64,000 bases of DNA from a cf. Phormidesmis sp. LEGE 11477. Lineage in GTDB: Bacteria; Cyanobacteriota; Cyanobacteriia; Phormidesmidales; Phormidesmidaceae. The DNA is taken from NCBI RefSeq assembly GCF_015207105.1, contig NZ_JADEXO010000013.1, positions 1 through 64,000 of the forward strand, given 5' to 3'. Positions 38,729 through 47,928 of the stretch are shown here, piece after piece. Under the pieces are notes generated by a model. It did not search any database and was not told where the DNA came from. It saw only the letters and a program-made list of their open reading frames with translations. Within the stretch, counting starts at the first letter, position 1. Every line of letters starts with the position of its first letter. Position numbers and translations under genes: made by a program.

Positions 38729-38788
38729 CAAGGTAGTTTTTTGGCAGTCCTCAGGCGATATTGAACCGCTTGAGGACCGTCTCTAGTC

Positions 38789-40117
38789 ATGGTCGATTCT
38801 CTACGCAGCCCTCTACCTCCCGGTGAGTTTGGTCTTCCTTTCATCGGCAAAACGCTCAATTTCTTCACCGATCCTGATTTTGCTAGCAAGCAGCACGCCA
38901 AGTACGGCCCACTGTTCAAAACGCGCTTGCTGAATAAGCCGACTGTGTTTATGAAGGGGCCAGAGGCGATTCGATTTTTGTTTGGGCAAGAAGGCGATCG
39001 CATCACCGTCACCTGGCCGCCTAGCGTCGAGGCCCTACTAGGCCCGCTTTCACTAGCGCTGCAAACGGGCGGCGTTCATGCTGGGCGTCGTCGCCTGATG
39101 GCCCAAGCTTTTCAGCCAAGAGCGCTAGAAGGCTACATCGACACGATGGTATCTATTAGCGATCGCTACTTTCAGCAGTGGGCTCAGACCTCAGCTCAGA
39201 ACGGTAGCCTGACTTGGTATCCGCAGCTACGCCGCTATACCTTCGATATTGCCTGCAAGCTGCTGGTCGGTTTGGATAATGCTTCAGAAACGGAACTCGG
39301 CGATCTGTTTGAAGTTTGGGGTGCAGGCTTGTTTTCACTGCCAGTGAATCTACCCCTGACAGCTTTTGGCAAAGCAAAGCGGAGTCGCGATCGCCTGCTA
39401 GTAGCACTGGAGAAATTGATCCGCGATCGCAAACAATCCACGCGCTCACCTGCCACCCCAGATGCCTTGGAGCTATTGCTAACCGCTAAAGACGACGACG
39501 GCAACTCACTCACTGTTGAAGAACTCAAAGATCAGGTACTGCTGTTGCTGTTTGCTGGACACGAGACACTGACCTCTGCGCTCACCTCTTTTTGTCTACT
39601 AATGGCACAAAATCCAGAGATCAGAGCAAAAGCTGAAGCAGAACAGAGCGATCTAGAAGACAAAAGACTCACGCTAGAAACGCTCAAGCAAATGACCTAT
39701 CTAGAACAGATATTGCAAGAGACATTGCGGATGGTGCCCCCTGTTGGTGGTGCCTTCCGACAAGTGCTGAAAACCTGTGAGTTTGGCGGCTATCAAATTC
39801 CAGCCGGATGGATGGTGCTCTACCAGATCAAACAAACTCATCGAGACTCGGACGTCTATACCCAACCCAAGAAATTTGATCCAGAGCGATTCAATCTAGA
39901 ACAGTCCGAGCAAAAGCGTAAACCGTTTAGCTACGTGCCATTTGGCGGCGGCATCCGCGAGTGTTTAGGCAAGGAATTCGCTCGTCTAGAAATGAAGATC
40001 TTTGCCGCCAAGCTGCTGCGCGATCATCGCTGGGAGCTGTTGCCTGACCAAAACTTAGATTTCACCATCGCCCCGACGCCCATTCCCAAAGACGGTCTGA
40101 AGGTGAAATTCTTTTAA
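38789..40117 (+). CDS. Cytochrome P450, CYP120-like
   Basis: 442 residues without a membrane anchor. Motifs in order: N-terminal PLPPGEFGLPFIGKTL proline-rich region, I-helix LLFAGHETLTSAL near 254, K-helix ETLRMVPPVGG (ExxR) near 315, PERF segment DPERFNLE and heme loop FGGGIRECLGKEFA with the axial Cys near 390. CYP120 proteins are cyanobacterial P450s related to CYP26; Synechocystis CYP120A1 hydroxylates retinoic acid. Substrate here is inferred from relatives only. Redox partners are not encoded nearby. It sits 60 nt after formamidase on the same strand, but the functional link is unclear. Confidence 0.88.
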   Translation: MVDSLRSPLPPGEFGLPFIGKTLNFFTDPDFASKQHAKYGPLFKTRLLNKPTVFMKGPEAIRFLFGQEGDRITVTWPPSVEALLGPLSLALQTGGVHAGRRRLMAQAFQPRALEGYIDTMVSISDRYFQQWAQTSAQNGSLTWYPQLRRYTFDIACKLLVGLDNASETELGDLFEVWGAGLFSLPVNLPLTAFGKAKRSRDRLLVALEKLIRDRKQSTRSPATPDALELLLTAKDDDGNSLTVEELKDQVLLLLFAGHETLTSALTSFCLLMAQNPEIRAKAEAEQSDLEDKRLTLETLKQMTYLEQILQETLRMVPPVGGAFRQVLKTCEFGGYQIPAGWMVLYQIKQTHRDSDVYTQPKKFDPERFNLEQSEQKRKPFSYVPFGGGIRECLGKEFARLEMKIFAAKLLRDHRWELLPDQNLDFTIAPTPIPKDGLKVKFF

Positions 40118-40245
40118 GTACTAAGGTTCTATCGCTGGTTCTATTGCTCGCTAATGGAATGAGTTCAATGGTCAAGGCTATAGTAAAAGAAGCCGTATGC
40201 ACTGTCCTGAGTTAGCTCTATTGGCCATTTGCCATATCTTTCCCC

Positions 40246-40572
40246 ATGATTCCAAACAGCGTGAAGTCACAGCTATTAGCACTGAGTGCAGCCGAGAAGG
40301 CTCTGATTATTGAACTGCTATCTGAAAGTATCACTAACACTTGGAATGGAATAGAAAAAACGCCGGGTGTGTGTGGTGGAGATGCCTGTATTAAAAGTAC
40401 GCGAATTCCGGTTTGGATACTGGTTCAGTCTAGAGGCTTGGGGAGTAGTGAGGTAGATATTTTGCGAGATTATCCTACTCTTAGTGCCAACGATCTAGTG
40501 AATGCCTGGGCTTATGCAGACAATCATTTAGAGGAGATAGAACAGGCAATATGCGATAACAATGAGGCGTAA
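40246..40572 (+). CDS. DUF433-family antitoxin (long form)
   Basis: 108 residues. An N-terminal helical extension (LLALSAAEKALIIELL) precedes a complete DUF433 core: IEKTPGVCGGDACIKSTRIPVWILVQ, then GSSEVDILRDYPTLSANDLVNAWAYADNH. The extension matches the longer DUF433 class seen in cyanobacteria. It should act as a DNA-binding antitoxin and repressor. The partner toxin starts 4 nt downstream and is frameshifted. All landmark residues (GG.ACI..TRIPV, DYP.L) are intact. Confidence 0.85.
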   Translation: MIPNSVKSQLLALSAAEKALIIELLSESITNTWNGIEKTPGVCGGDACIKSTRIPVWILVQSRGLGSSEVDILRDYPTLSANDLVNAWAYADNHLEEIEQAICDNNEA

Positions 40573-40575
40573 AGC

Positions 40576-40913
40576 ATGAGTGCTTTTTATGCCGATGAGC
40601 AATTTCCTTTGAGAACGACACGACATCTAAGAAACTTGGGCCATGATGTTCAAACAGTACAGGATGCAGGTAAAGATAATCGACAAATTCCCGATAACGA
40701 GGTGCTAGCGTTTGCTACTCAGCAAAAAGGGCTATTTTGACGCTCAATAGGCGTGATTTTATTCGTCTACATAAAGAAACCCCAGAGCATGCCGGAATTG
40801 TCGTTTCTAAGGACGCTGCCGATAAAGTCGAACTAGCAGAGCGCATTCATCGCGTCGTTGAATTTGAGGCTCCTCTCTTTGGGAAGCTAGTGCGTGTCAC
40901 GAAAGCTGACTAG
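40576..40913 (+). pseudogene. DUF5615 (PIN-like) toxin, frameshifted
   Basis: The first frame starts with ATG at 40576 and reads MSAFYADEQFPLRTTRHL through FATQQKG, then stops at 40738-40740. The rest of a DUF5615 protein is in another frame: AILTLNRRDFIRLHKE, EHAGIVVSKDAADK and APLFGKLVRVTKAD, ending with TAG at 40911. Adding one A to the A5 run at 40724-40728 restores one continuous protein of about 112 residues, including the LTLNRRDF acidic motif. The lesion is therefore a one-base loss in a homopolymer. It could be true inactivation, a sequencing error or slippery-site regulation. The last 17 bp overlap the convergent hydrolase gene. Confidence 0.8.
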
Positions 40914-41613
40914 TCAGAAAGTTCTGCATCACCTGCCATCCCCGCTCTGCTGCTCTGGGCACAAAGAACATTCCCGCTGCTTTCGCCTGCGCCTTGGGAT
41001 TGGTAAATGCATGAGCCGTGTGCCCGTACATATGAACCTGCCAGTCCGCGCCTTTTTGCGTCAGCTCATCGGTTAGCGCTACCGTATCTTCGCGGGGCGA
41101 GAGCGGATCTTCCCAGCCGTGCAAAACCAGCACCGCCGCTGAAATCTGCTCAGCTCCGGTTGGCGGCGGATCGTAGATGCCATGAAAACTCACCACGCCT
41201 TTTACATCCGCGCCAGTTCGAGCTAAGTCCAACACGCATTTTCCGCCAAAGCAAAACCCGATTGCCGCAACCTGAGCTGTATCTACCTGGGGCAGCTCTC
41301 TGATTGTCTTTAGCGCCAGCGTCATCCGCGCCGCCAGCAATTCTCTATCTTCATTGAGCACGGCCATCAGTTCCCCGGCCTCTGCTGGCGAAGTCGCCCG
41401 TTTTCCTTGCCCATACACATCAATGGCAAATCCCACATAGCCAAGTTCCGCTAGCAGCTCTGCCTTTTGCGTTTCAAAGGCTGACTGTCCCACGAAAGTA
41501 GAGGTGACCATCACCCCCGGCCTGGGTTCGCTGCGGGCGTCATCCCAGCTCACCGTGCCTTCGAAGGCGTTGCCTAGCTCGTCTTTGTATACCAGTGGCT
41601 CTGTTACAATCAC
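40897..41613 (-). CDS. Dienelactone hydrolase family protein
   Basis: 238-residue alpha/beta hydrolase. The nucleophile elbow GFCFGGKCVLDLA near 120 has Cys as nucleophile, as in dienelactone hydrolases. The acid is the Asp in HGWEDPLSP, and the base is His in YGHTAHAFTNP near 205. Length and order match the DLH family. The family hydrolyses lactones or esters; the substrate here is unknown and no aromatic catabolic pathway is nearby. It is the last of a minus-strand run but 114 bp from the next gene. The 3' end overlaps the frameshifted toxin gene. Confidence 0.88.
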   Translation of the reverse strand: MIVTEPLVYKDELGNAFEGTVSWDDARSEPRPGVMVTSTFVGQSAFETQKAELLAELGYVGFAIDVYGQGKRATSPAEAGELMAVLNEDRELLAARMTLALKTIRELPQVDTAQVAAIGFCFGGKCVLDLARTGADVKGVVSFHGIYDPPPTGAEQISAAVLVLHGWEDPLSPREDTVALTDELTQKGADWQVHMYGHTAHAFTNPKAQAKAAGMFFVPRAAERGWQVMQNFLTSQLS

Positions 41614-41727
41614 AGTGCTTTACTCTTCTAGGAAAAATATTATCAGCTAAAGACCTACAGATAGCCGTTTTAGCCGCGATTAGTCTCGTATATCTTAAGT
41701 CTTATGCCTGCTGTTTACGACAAGGAA

Positions 41728-42609
41728 TTACGACAGGAAATTGACAATATGCTTCGCCGTTGTTTCAGCCTGTTCTAGATGAGGCACATGGCCGCAGTTT
41801 TCTATCCAGATCAGTTTGCCATTGCTCAAGGTTTGCTCGAATCGAGCGGCGTCTTTAGTGCCTAAAATCTGGTCTTGTCTGCCCCAGAGCACCAAAGTTT
41901 CCTGGCTAACCTGCGCGATCTTATCTTTCAAGAAGTTATAGCCGCCACTTTTCGTGAAAGAAATTAGCCCCTTCGCCCAGTCCGGCATCTGCACGTGCAA
42001 AGAGGCACAGATCTCGGCATCTGGGGTCACAAATGCCCTGTTGTAGTAAGCCCGTTCGCTAATCTTGCGCCGAACCCACGCGCTCCGCAAAAAATCGGTG
42101 GCCCATTTGTCTAGCGGCGGCACCATCAGCCTACCTGGCCCCGAAGATGCGGCGAATCCAACCGCATCGATTAGCACCAGCTTCGTCACCTGTTCTGGAT
42201 AGCTAGTGGCAAAATCGATCGCGACTCCACCTCCCATAGACGCGCCGACTAGCACCACGGGCGCTTTGATCACTTGCTCACAAAATGCCTTTAGATGCTG
42301 TTTGATCAAAGCCGGATTGACGCTGTCTAGCACTGTGCGATCGCCAAACCCAAACCCAGCCAAATCCATCGCATACACCTGACAAGATTTTGCCAGCAAA
42401 GGCACCAGTCGCCGAAACTCTAGTAGCGAACTGTCGAACCCAGGCAGTAGCAAAACGGGCGTGCCTGTACCCTGACGCACATAGCTAGTCGTCAGTAGCC
42501 CAGTCGGTAGAGACCCGGTGGATAGCTCTATAGGCACCCACTGAATTTGCTGTGCGATCGCTACCGAAGTGTCTTCCGTCAGTCCTGCTGCCGCCTCAGG
42601 CAATCTCAT
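41728..42609 (-). CDS. Alpha/beta-fold hydrolase
   Basis: 293 residues. Oxyanion region PVLLLPGFDSSLLEFRRL, nucleophile elbow VLVGASMGGGVAIDFA with Ser near 120, Asp in LWGRQDQILG near 240 and His in NCGHVPHLEQ near 270. A helical cap domain lies between. This is the generic lipolytic or esterase-like fold (abhydrolase_1). The catalytic triad is complete. The start is immediately after the stop of the IctB-family gene with no gap, so the two form an operon. Cyanobacterial relatives sit near membrane or pigment genes, but no specific substrate can be inferred. Confidence 0.88.
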   Translation of the reverse strand: MRLPEAAAGLTEDTSVAIAQQIQWVPIELSTGSLPTGLLTTSYVRQGTGTPVLLLPGFDSSLLEFRRLVPLLAKSCQVYAMDLAGFGFGDRTVLDSVNPALIKQHLKAFCEQVIKAPVVLVGASMGGGVAIDFATSYPEQVTKLVLIDAVGFAASSGPGRLMVPPLDKWATDFLRSAWVRRKISERAYYNRAFVTPDAEICASLHVQMPDWAKGLISFTKSGGYNFLKDKIAQVSQETLVLWGRQDQILGTKDAARFEQTLSNGKLIWIENCGHVPHLEQAETTAKHIVNFLS

Positions 42610-44067
42610 CTATAAAATTTCTCCGGTCGCTTCTCGCTCGGGCCTTCTCATCATCTCCGCACTGGGCAGCAGCTTTCTCTTTCTCTTCTCTGCATAGAAG
42701 CTCGCTACAATCCCTAGCAGCATCCACCATAGCGTACTGATTTGTGGCCTGTACCACACCGTGTCAAATGTCCCTTGAACCAGTAGCCCGGCCATCGCTG
42801 CGATCGCTCCCATCAGCCAATAGCCATCTTCTTCTAACGTTTCTCGCAGTCGGCCTAGCTGTGACCACCCCTGCTGAAACGCCAAAATCAGCATCCACAG
42901 TAAGGCCAGCCCAGCCACAATTCCTCCTTCCACTAGCGTTTCAAAATAGATCGAATACGCACTGAGCGCTGTATAGCCCGTCCGCTGATATAGCGGATAG
43001 ACCTGATTAAACGCCTCGTTCCCCGGCCCAATCCCAACCAGCGGCCTGGCCCGAATCATATCGAACACCGCCGCATACACATTCAGCCGAAAATTATTGC
43101 TGCTATCACCACGCATCGCAAAGATACTCACCACTCGCTCGCGCACCTGCGGCACTACCACTACCGCCGCCACTACCACCACGGCTGAACCCACTAGCAA
43201 AAGCGGCAGCGCCCACCGTCGCCAAAACGGAGAAAACCAAGAATTTCCCCAAAAAACGAGCAGCACCATCATCACAAACGCGATCGCCAAAAAGCCCAGC
43301 CAGCCGCCCCGACTCAGCGTCAGCACCAGACAGCTACTGCTCACTAGCGTCACGATCGCCGCCAATAGCTTCGGCAGCCAGCGCTGCCAGGCAAACATCG
43401 CCATCGCGCCAAAGCCAATAGCAGGCATTAGATACCCCGCCAGTAGATTCGGGTTTTTGAGATAGCTATAGACCCGCGTCGCCCCTGACAGATTCGATTC
43501 GGGATCGACCCAGGTGGCCAGTGCCTCAGCCCCAAAGAACCACTGCCTGAGCCCATAGGCAGAGACAATCGTCGCCGTTGCCAAATACACCAGAACCAGC
43601 CCAGAGCGCAGCTCTTTAATTCGCAAGATCCGAGCCGTCAGCATAAACAGCAGCACATTCAGCGTCAGCTTGATCAGCCCTGAGAGCGCCGCGCCTTTGA
43701 CTGGGGATAGCGCCGTTGCCAGCACCATCGCCCCCCAATAGGCCACCACCGCAATATGCAAAGGCGTCAGCCAGCCTTCGGCCTGATCGCTCACTGTCAG
43801 CAAAAACCATAGCCCAGCAGAGGCCAGCAAAAGCCAGCCAATCAGCGTGGTCGATACGTAGGGAGCCAGCGCAATCATGGCCGCGACAAACACCCAGGCA
43901 ATGCCGTCGCCCCAAGCCAGCAGCCAACTACCGTGCCGCCAGTCTCGCAGCGGCGACAGCAGCCGATGCAAATAGCTCACCTCTCGCCACTGATGGAAGG
44001 CAAACCGATCCAATGTCAGCCCAGACGTAATGGGCCTAGCAGCACGGGAAAAATTAATGCCAAACAT
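42610..44067 (-). CDS. IctB-family polytopic membrane protein (O-antigen-ligase-like)
   Basis: 485 residues with about 11 membrane helices. The N-terminal soluble WREVSYLHRLLSPLRDWRHGSWLL segment is typical of IctB. The central loop has LSRGGWLGFLAIAF and the extracytoplasmic loop has RLNVYAAVFDMIRARPLVGIGPGNEAFN, the Wzy/WaaL superfamily signature with Arg and the G-x-G-x-N motif. IctB was first linked to inorganic carbon accumulation, but its fold is that of O-antigen ligases/polymerases, so a role in glycan assembly is equally possible. It heads a two-gene operon with the alpha/beta hydrolase. No sign of truncation. Confidence 0.88.
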   Translation of the reverse strand: MFGINFSRAARPITSGLTLDRFAFHQWREVSYLHRLLSPLRDWRHGSWLLAWGDGIAWVFVAAMIALAPYVSTTLIGWLLLASAGLWFLLTVSDQAEGWLTPLHIAVVAYWGAMVLATALSPVKGAALSGLIKLTLNVLLFMLTARILRIKELRSGLVLVYLATATIVSAYGLRQWFFGAEALATWVDPESNLSGATRVYSYLKNPNLLAGYLMPAIGFGAMAMFAWQRWLPKLLAAIVTLVSSSCLVLTLSRGGWLGFLAIAFVMMVLLVFWGNSWFSPFWRRWALPLLLVGSAVVVVAAVVVVPQVRERVVSIFAMRGDSSNNFRLNVYAAVFDMIRARPLVGIGPGNEAFNQVYPLYQRTGYTALSAYSIYFETLVEGGIVAGLALLWMLILAFQQGWSQLGRLRETLEEDGYWLMGAIAAMAGLLVQGTFDTVWYRPQISTLWWMLLGIVASFYAEKRKRKLLPSAEMMRRPEREATGEIL

Positions 44068-44123
44068 AAAGACACCAAGTCTGATGATTCAAGGCCCGTG
44101 TATCGTATCAAAGTCTGAGGCAA

Positions 44124-44537
44124 TTATTCGTCTGGGGTCCGCTTATGAACACCTGTATGGATCTGCTCGTTTATCTGTCCTTGGTTGGTAGGGGGGTTAG
44201 TAGGGTTGGGCGGATCTGCCAAACCAGTGCGCTTCATGAAGAAGATGACTCCAATAGCCACGACAAAACCTAGTGTCAGTCCGGCTAGTAGTAGCCCTAT
44301 CATGAGATTGCGTAGCCGCTGTATGTCCCGTTTTATATGAGGGGAAGGGCTACGAGGAGACCCTTCTTGCAAAGAATCAAGCCCTGCATCACCAACAGCT
44401 TCTTGCTCGATATCGTTTGCATCGGGCAATGGATTTTGCCTAGGATCGTGGAAGGGGGAATTTGTCACAGAGAACAGTTTTTGTGTGGGCAGCCATGTCA
44501 ACGTTGCCGTGTCTAACTGGCAGCGCCGAATATCCAT
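44124..44537 (-). CDS. Single-pass membrane protein of unknown function
   Basis: 137 residues. A soluble N-terminal 75 residues rich in Pro, Ser and Asp (EQEAVGDAGLDSLQEGSPRS) is followed by a basic KRDIQRLRNL, one membrane helix (LMIGLLLAGLTLGFVVAIGVIFFM) and a Pro/Asn-rich tail (PPNPTNPPTNQGQ). The positive segment before the helix suggests the N-terminus is cytoplasmic. No known family or enzyme motif. It lies between IctB and RadC on the same strand, 56 bp before the IctB start. Confidence 0.55.
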   Translation of the reverse strand: MDIRRCQLDTATLTWLPTQKLFSVTNSPFHDPRQNPLPDANDIEQEAVGDAGLDSLQEGSPRSPSPHIKRDIQRLRNLMIGLLLAGLTLGFVVAIGVIFFMKRTGLADPPNPTNPPTNQGQINEQIHTGVHKRTPDE

Positions 44538-44619
44538 GATATCTAAGTATATTGATGTCGAGCTAGCGTATGAAGTTAATACTGTGCGATTTCTTTGAAA
44601 CAGCTATTAAACCTAACAT

Positions 44620-45351
44620 CTAATCTACTGACTCGCTCCACAAGTCGCTGTTTTGCCGGATGCTAGACCAGTCACCGTTACCTAGTATCAAGTGATCTAG
44701 CAAAGGAATTCCTAGTAGCTCTGAGCCTTTGAGCAGTTGACGAGTCAAGGCGATATCTTCGCTGCTAGGCGCTAGAGCACCTGAAGGATGATTATGAGCT
44801 ACAATCACCCGAGTCGCCCCTCGCTTGATTACTTCACGAAAGATGTCTCTGGGGTGGGCGATAGTTTCTGTTGCGGTGCCAACGCTAATGACTTTGCTGC
44901 CAATGATGCGATGTTTGACGTCTAGCAGCAGCACTGCAAATCTCTCTTGCGATTGCCACATCAGCTCATGGCCTAGCGCCGCTGCGGCAACAGATGGGTC
45001 GTCGACCACAGTCAGGCTCGGGGGCTGACTTTGCAAGACTCTTTTTCCTAGCTCTATGGCCGCAAGAATAGTGGCCGCTTTAGCGGGGCCCACCCCAGAA
45101 ATTTTCATCAGTTCTTCAGCGGTGATGTCTCGCAGCGTCGGTAGCCCGTCACCTTCTGGGCGTTCCTTGCCCAGCTCTTGTAGTAGAAAATGCCCTAGTC
45201 CAACTGCCGAAAGCTTGCCTGGGCCCTGACCTGTGCCTAGCAGAATGGCGATGAGCTCGGCGGCGGACAGGCGTTTGGCACCGTGGGCTAGCAATCGTTC
45301 GCGAGGTCGTTCGGTGCTTGGCATATCAGCAACGCGCAGAGAGTAAGCCAT
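44620..45351 (-). CDS. radC: RadC/JAMM-domain protein
   Basis: 243 residues from the ATG at 45351 ([20 protein letters not shown]), which is the conserved RadC N-terminus. A 40-codon hydrophobic extension upstream is not conserved. A helix-hairpin-helix segment ([19 protein letters not shown]) is near 90. The JAMM zinc metal motif is [14 protein letters not shown], complete near 195, with the upstream Glu in [11 protein letters not shown]. The family is named for DNA repair but its in vivo role is unclear. This is a full-length housekeeping-type copy, not linked to an integrated element. It is divergent from the DUF1824 gene. Confidence 0.92.
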   Translation of the reverse strand: MAYSLRVADMPSTERPRERLLAHGAKRLSAAELIAILLGTGQGPGKLSAVGLGHFLLQELGKERPEGDGLPTLRDITAEELMKISGVGPAKAATILAAIELGKRVLQSQPPSLTVVDDPSVAAAALGHELMWQSQERFAVLLLDVKHRIIGSKVISVGTATETIAHPRDIFREVIKRGATRVIVAHNHPSGALAPSSEDIALTRQLLKGSELLGIPLLDHLILGNGDWSSIRQNSDLWSESVD

Positions 45352-45520
45352 GATTGGATCAGGAAAATAACTTGCCTTTAGTGAGCCCAAAAGCAGGCTA
45401 AATAGAAGTGAGCCAGATAGAAGTAGGCCAGACAAAGGCAAGAGAACGCGAGGTAAGAGAACATAGAGCACAACAGGCGGATTATCGTAAGCTAGGAAAA
45501 TGGATTGAAGAGGTTGCCCG

Positions 45521-45961
45521 ATGTCTATAGAAGCCCTGTACGGAATGTCTGAAGCGGCGATCGCACACAGGCTAAAGGCCGCCCGTCAATCACTAGTCGG
45601 GGCGACGCTCAGTCCAGATGCCGCCGCTTTAGACGAGCCGCAGCGTCAAGCTATTCGCGCTGACCTGCTATGGCTCAACGAGATTAGCGAATATCAGACT
45701 CTAGGAATCTGCGCGGGTACGATTGCTGCCGCCGAAGCTGCTTTAAAGGGCTACGTTGCAGCCCTAAGTCAGCCGATTAATGTAGATTTGCCTGATCAAA
45801 CAGGGGCAGTGTTCTTAAAGTTCAACACGCTCAAGAATGCTTGGTATGTCGATGACTACATCGGTAGCGCTCGTGGTGTGTTGATCACCTATCACACCTC
45901 CGAGCCAGAGCTAGCAGAGGTGAATGGCACCTATGGATACTTTCCACTTGATTTGTTCTAG
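45521..45961 (+). CDS. DUF1824 family protein
   Basis: 146 residues. The pattern fits DUF1824, a cyanobacterial and plastid-lineage family of unknown function: an N-terminal helix, [21 protein letters not shown] in the first half, [20 protein letters not shown] in the second and [11 protein letters not shown] at the end. No catalytic or membrane segment. A GAGG box precedes the ATG. Divergent from RadC, 169 bp between starts. Confidence 0.85.
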   Translation: MSIEALYGMSEAAIAHRLKAARQSLVGATLSPDAAALDEPQRQAIRADLLWLNEISEYQTLGICAGTIAAAEAALKGYVAALSQPINVDLPDQTGAVFLKFNTLKNAWYVDDYIGSARGVLITYHTSEPELAEVNGTYGYFPLDLF

Positions 45962-46013
45962 CCAGTTCTAAGCTCAGTTCTGAAATAGTGAGAATTCCAG
46001 GCGACAAAATGTC

Positions 46014-46439
46014 CTAAGGGTTTAAGACGACCTTGATACAGTTGTCCTTTTTGTCCCTAAATGTCTTGTATCCTGCTGGTGCATCTTCCTCAATCGGGCC
46101 AACGTCTGCGAAGGAAACTCTCACATATTCAGCCTGCCCGCCCGCGTAGCCGCCTAGCAAATGAGAGTAGCCGTAGAGCCCTGCGGGGGAATGCCCATAG
46201 AACTTTTCAGCCATCCAGGCGTTGGGGTTGGAGTTGTCGCACAGTGACCACAGATCGCGATTGCAAAAGAAACAGCTACCGCAGGAATGGGAATATAGCC
46301 ATCATAAAGGTGTAGATCCGAGCCGCAGATCGCGGTAGAGGTCACTTTAAATAATCGCATCTCTCGGATTTAATATTGTCGGATTGGGTACGGTATCTAC
46401 TCGGACATCTTCTTTGCCATGCCAGCAAACTGCTTTCGT
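46014..46439 (-). pseudogene. Zinc-dependent alcohol/formaldehyde dehydrogenase, decayed
   Basis: Pieces of a zinc-dependent dehydrogenase of about 390 residues are scattered over 426 bp. From the right: ACG (where ATG should be, 46437-46439) then [17 protein letters not shown] and NPRDAII. One extra T after ATTATT shifts the frame to [20 protein letters not shown] deletion of about 35 codons brings in [12 protein letters not shown] further shift gives [20 protein letters not shown] and [15 protein letters not shown] loss of roughly 250 codons, including the cofactor domain, leads to the C-terminal [20 protein letters not shown]. The start is gone, the zinc site is broken and the NAD fold is missing, so it is non-functional. 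It lies next to a deleted SRPBCC gene. Confidence 0.85.
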
Positions 46440-46492
46440 AAGTTGTTCCTGTTCAAGTGATGGTCTAACGTTTTGATAGGCTCGTAACAGCT

Positions 46493-46753
46493 TTAGCTAC
46501 CCTGTGGCTGTCCTTCTACGGTGGCAATCTCGCCGGCTTCCATCAGCTGCTTAAACTTGTTGAGCGCGTCGCCTACCTGCTGCTCGGGCTCTTCGCCAAA
46601 TAGCTTGGCAATTGCCGCTGTTAGTGCGCCGCCCGGTGAACTGTACTCCAGCACGACTTTGACCTCTGTACCGCGATCGCCAGGTGCTGGCTTGAACCTG
46701 ACAAATCGCTCGCTTATGCTGCTCATCCTCGAACGTTTGACAGTTGCCTTCAT
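46493..46753 (-). pseudogene. SRPBCC-family protein with internal deletion
   Basis: The frame starts MKATVK and then jumps to the C-terminal third of an SRPBCC (START-like) cyclase/dehydrase protein: VRFKPAPGDRGTEVKVVLEY, then GEEPEQQVGDALNKFKQLMEAGEI and EGQP. Intact relatives are about 150 residues or more and have a long middle section that forms the ligand cavity. Here it is 86 residues and that section is absent, though the frame stays open. The same kind of in-frame internal loss is seen in the DUF5615 toxin at 7624. From memory, in cyanobacteria this family often neighbours a zinc alcohol dehydrogenase, and both are decayed here, so an old operon has been lost. Confidence 0.7.
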
Positions 46754-46759
46754 CTTCAC

Positions 46760-47100
46760 TTAGGAAGAAGTCTCAGGATGAGTTCTGTAGCTGGGTAGTC
46801 GGCTGTAGTCATCTGAATGCAGGCGTTCTGTCATTAAATATATTCTATACCGCGCATCTGTTACGTTCATCTATCGCGTCTATGTAGATTAATAAAGGGC
46901 TGTTTTTCCGGGGCTGTGCGGCAGTGTAGAACAAGTTAGGTTTTTGTTTTTTTAGCTAGCTTTTTTGGCTGTGTAGAGAGCTTAAGAGTGCTTACAATCA
47001 ATTTCAATCTGCAGACAGAAGTTGAAGCTAGCGAAACGTCGTTATGTTTTGGTAGGCAAATGTCAGGCGATCGCAGCTTACAAAGATTAGGAGAAGCAGT
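46760..47100. other. Non-coding gap before the SDR gene
   Basis: 341 bp with no gene recognised. It is notable for runs of T near 46938-46975 (TTTTTGTTTTTTTAGC and a later TTTTTT). These could lie in a leftward U-rich or A-rich untranslated region. The SDR gene has an AGGAGAAGC box at about 47090, and the promoter presumably lies here. A TACAAT hexamer at 46993-46998 is a possible -10 element without a clear -35. Confidence 0.35.
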
Positions 47101-47928
47101 ATGAAAGTGGCTTTAGTCACGGGTGGTTCGGAGGGAATCGGCAGAGCGATCGCAGCTCGGTTTGCCCAAGCAGATTATCAAGTGGTTATCGCTGCGCGTG
47201 ATGCTGCTAAGCTAACAACTGCCGCCAGCGAGCTTAAAACGCAGTTCGCTACGCCGGTCGTGCCCATACCCACAGACGTGCGCGATCCAGAGCAGGTGCA
47301 GGACTTGATTCAACAGATCATGACGGACTTTGGTCAGCTAGACGTGCTGGTGAATAATGCGGGGCTGTATAGCTCGGGTCCCACTGAAGAGTTTACTTTA
47401 GAAGACTGGCACCAGGTGATTGATACGAATTTGTGGGGATATATTCACACTATTCATGCCGCATTGCCCCACATGATTGCCAAAAAAAGCGGGGCGATTA
47501 TGAACATCTGTTCGATTGCTGGCAAAATGCCAATGCCCTATCTCACGCTTTATACAACCAGCAAGTTCGCGATTTCTGGTCTTAGTCAAGCACTTAGCGC
47601 AGAACTTGCGCCGAAAGGCGTTCAGGTGTGCGCTATCTATCCCAATATCATTCAGACTAACTTTCCAGAGAAAGCGGTTATGCAAGGAAAAGATCTTGTA
47701 GACCAAAAAGCTCGCTACGAGCAGCTAGAACAAACGCTGTCGATGCCTTTTATTGAACAGCCTGAAGACGTTGCCGATGCCGTTTGGAGCGCGCTAGAGC
47801 GTAATGAGAGCGAACATATTTTTGGGAGTGCAAAGCTAATGGGTGGTTTACACGCTTTGGTACCGGGTTTAACTCAGCGAATGCTGAGAACTATCTTCAA
47901 GAATAAAGACGAAGGATCAAAGATTTGA
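47101..47928 (+). CDS. Short-chain dehydrogenase/reductase (SDR)
   Basis: 275-residue classical SDR. Cofactor loop TGGSEGIGRAIAARF near 8, NNAG at 86-89, catalytic Ser in NICSIAGKMP and Tyr-x3-Lys in YTTSKFAISG near 157. Arg and Lys residues after the second strand suggest NADP(H), though this is not certain. A C-terminal tail of about 50 residues (HIFGSAKLMGGLHALVPGL) is longer than the minimal fold. Substrate unknown. It has a good AGGAG box and stands as a single gene. Confidence 0.9.
   Translation: MKVALVTGGSEGIGRAIAARFAQADYQVVIAARDAAKLTTAASELKTQFATPVVPIPTDVRDPEQVQDLIQQIMTDFGQLDVLVNNAGLYSSGPTEEFTLEDWHQVIDTNLWGYIHTIHAALPHMIAKKSGAIMNICSIAGKMPMPYLTLYTTSKFAISGLSQALSAELAPKGVQVCAIYPNIIQTNFPEKAVMQGKDLVDQKARYEQLEQTLSMPFIEQPEDVADAVWSALERNESEHIFGSAKLMGGLHALVPGLTQRMLRTIFKNKDEGSKI

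Noticed and set aside
45352-45471. 40-codon hydrophobic extension of RadC
   Set aside because: RadC proteins begin at the conserved [18 protein letters not shown] segment; the extension is not part of the family.
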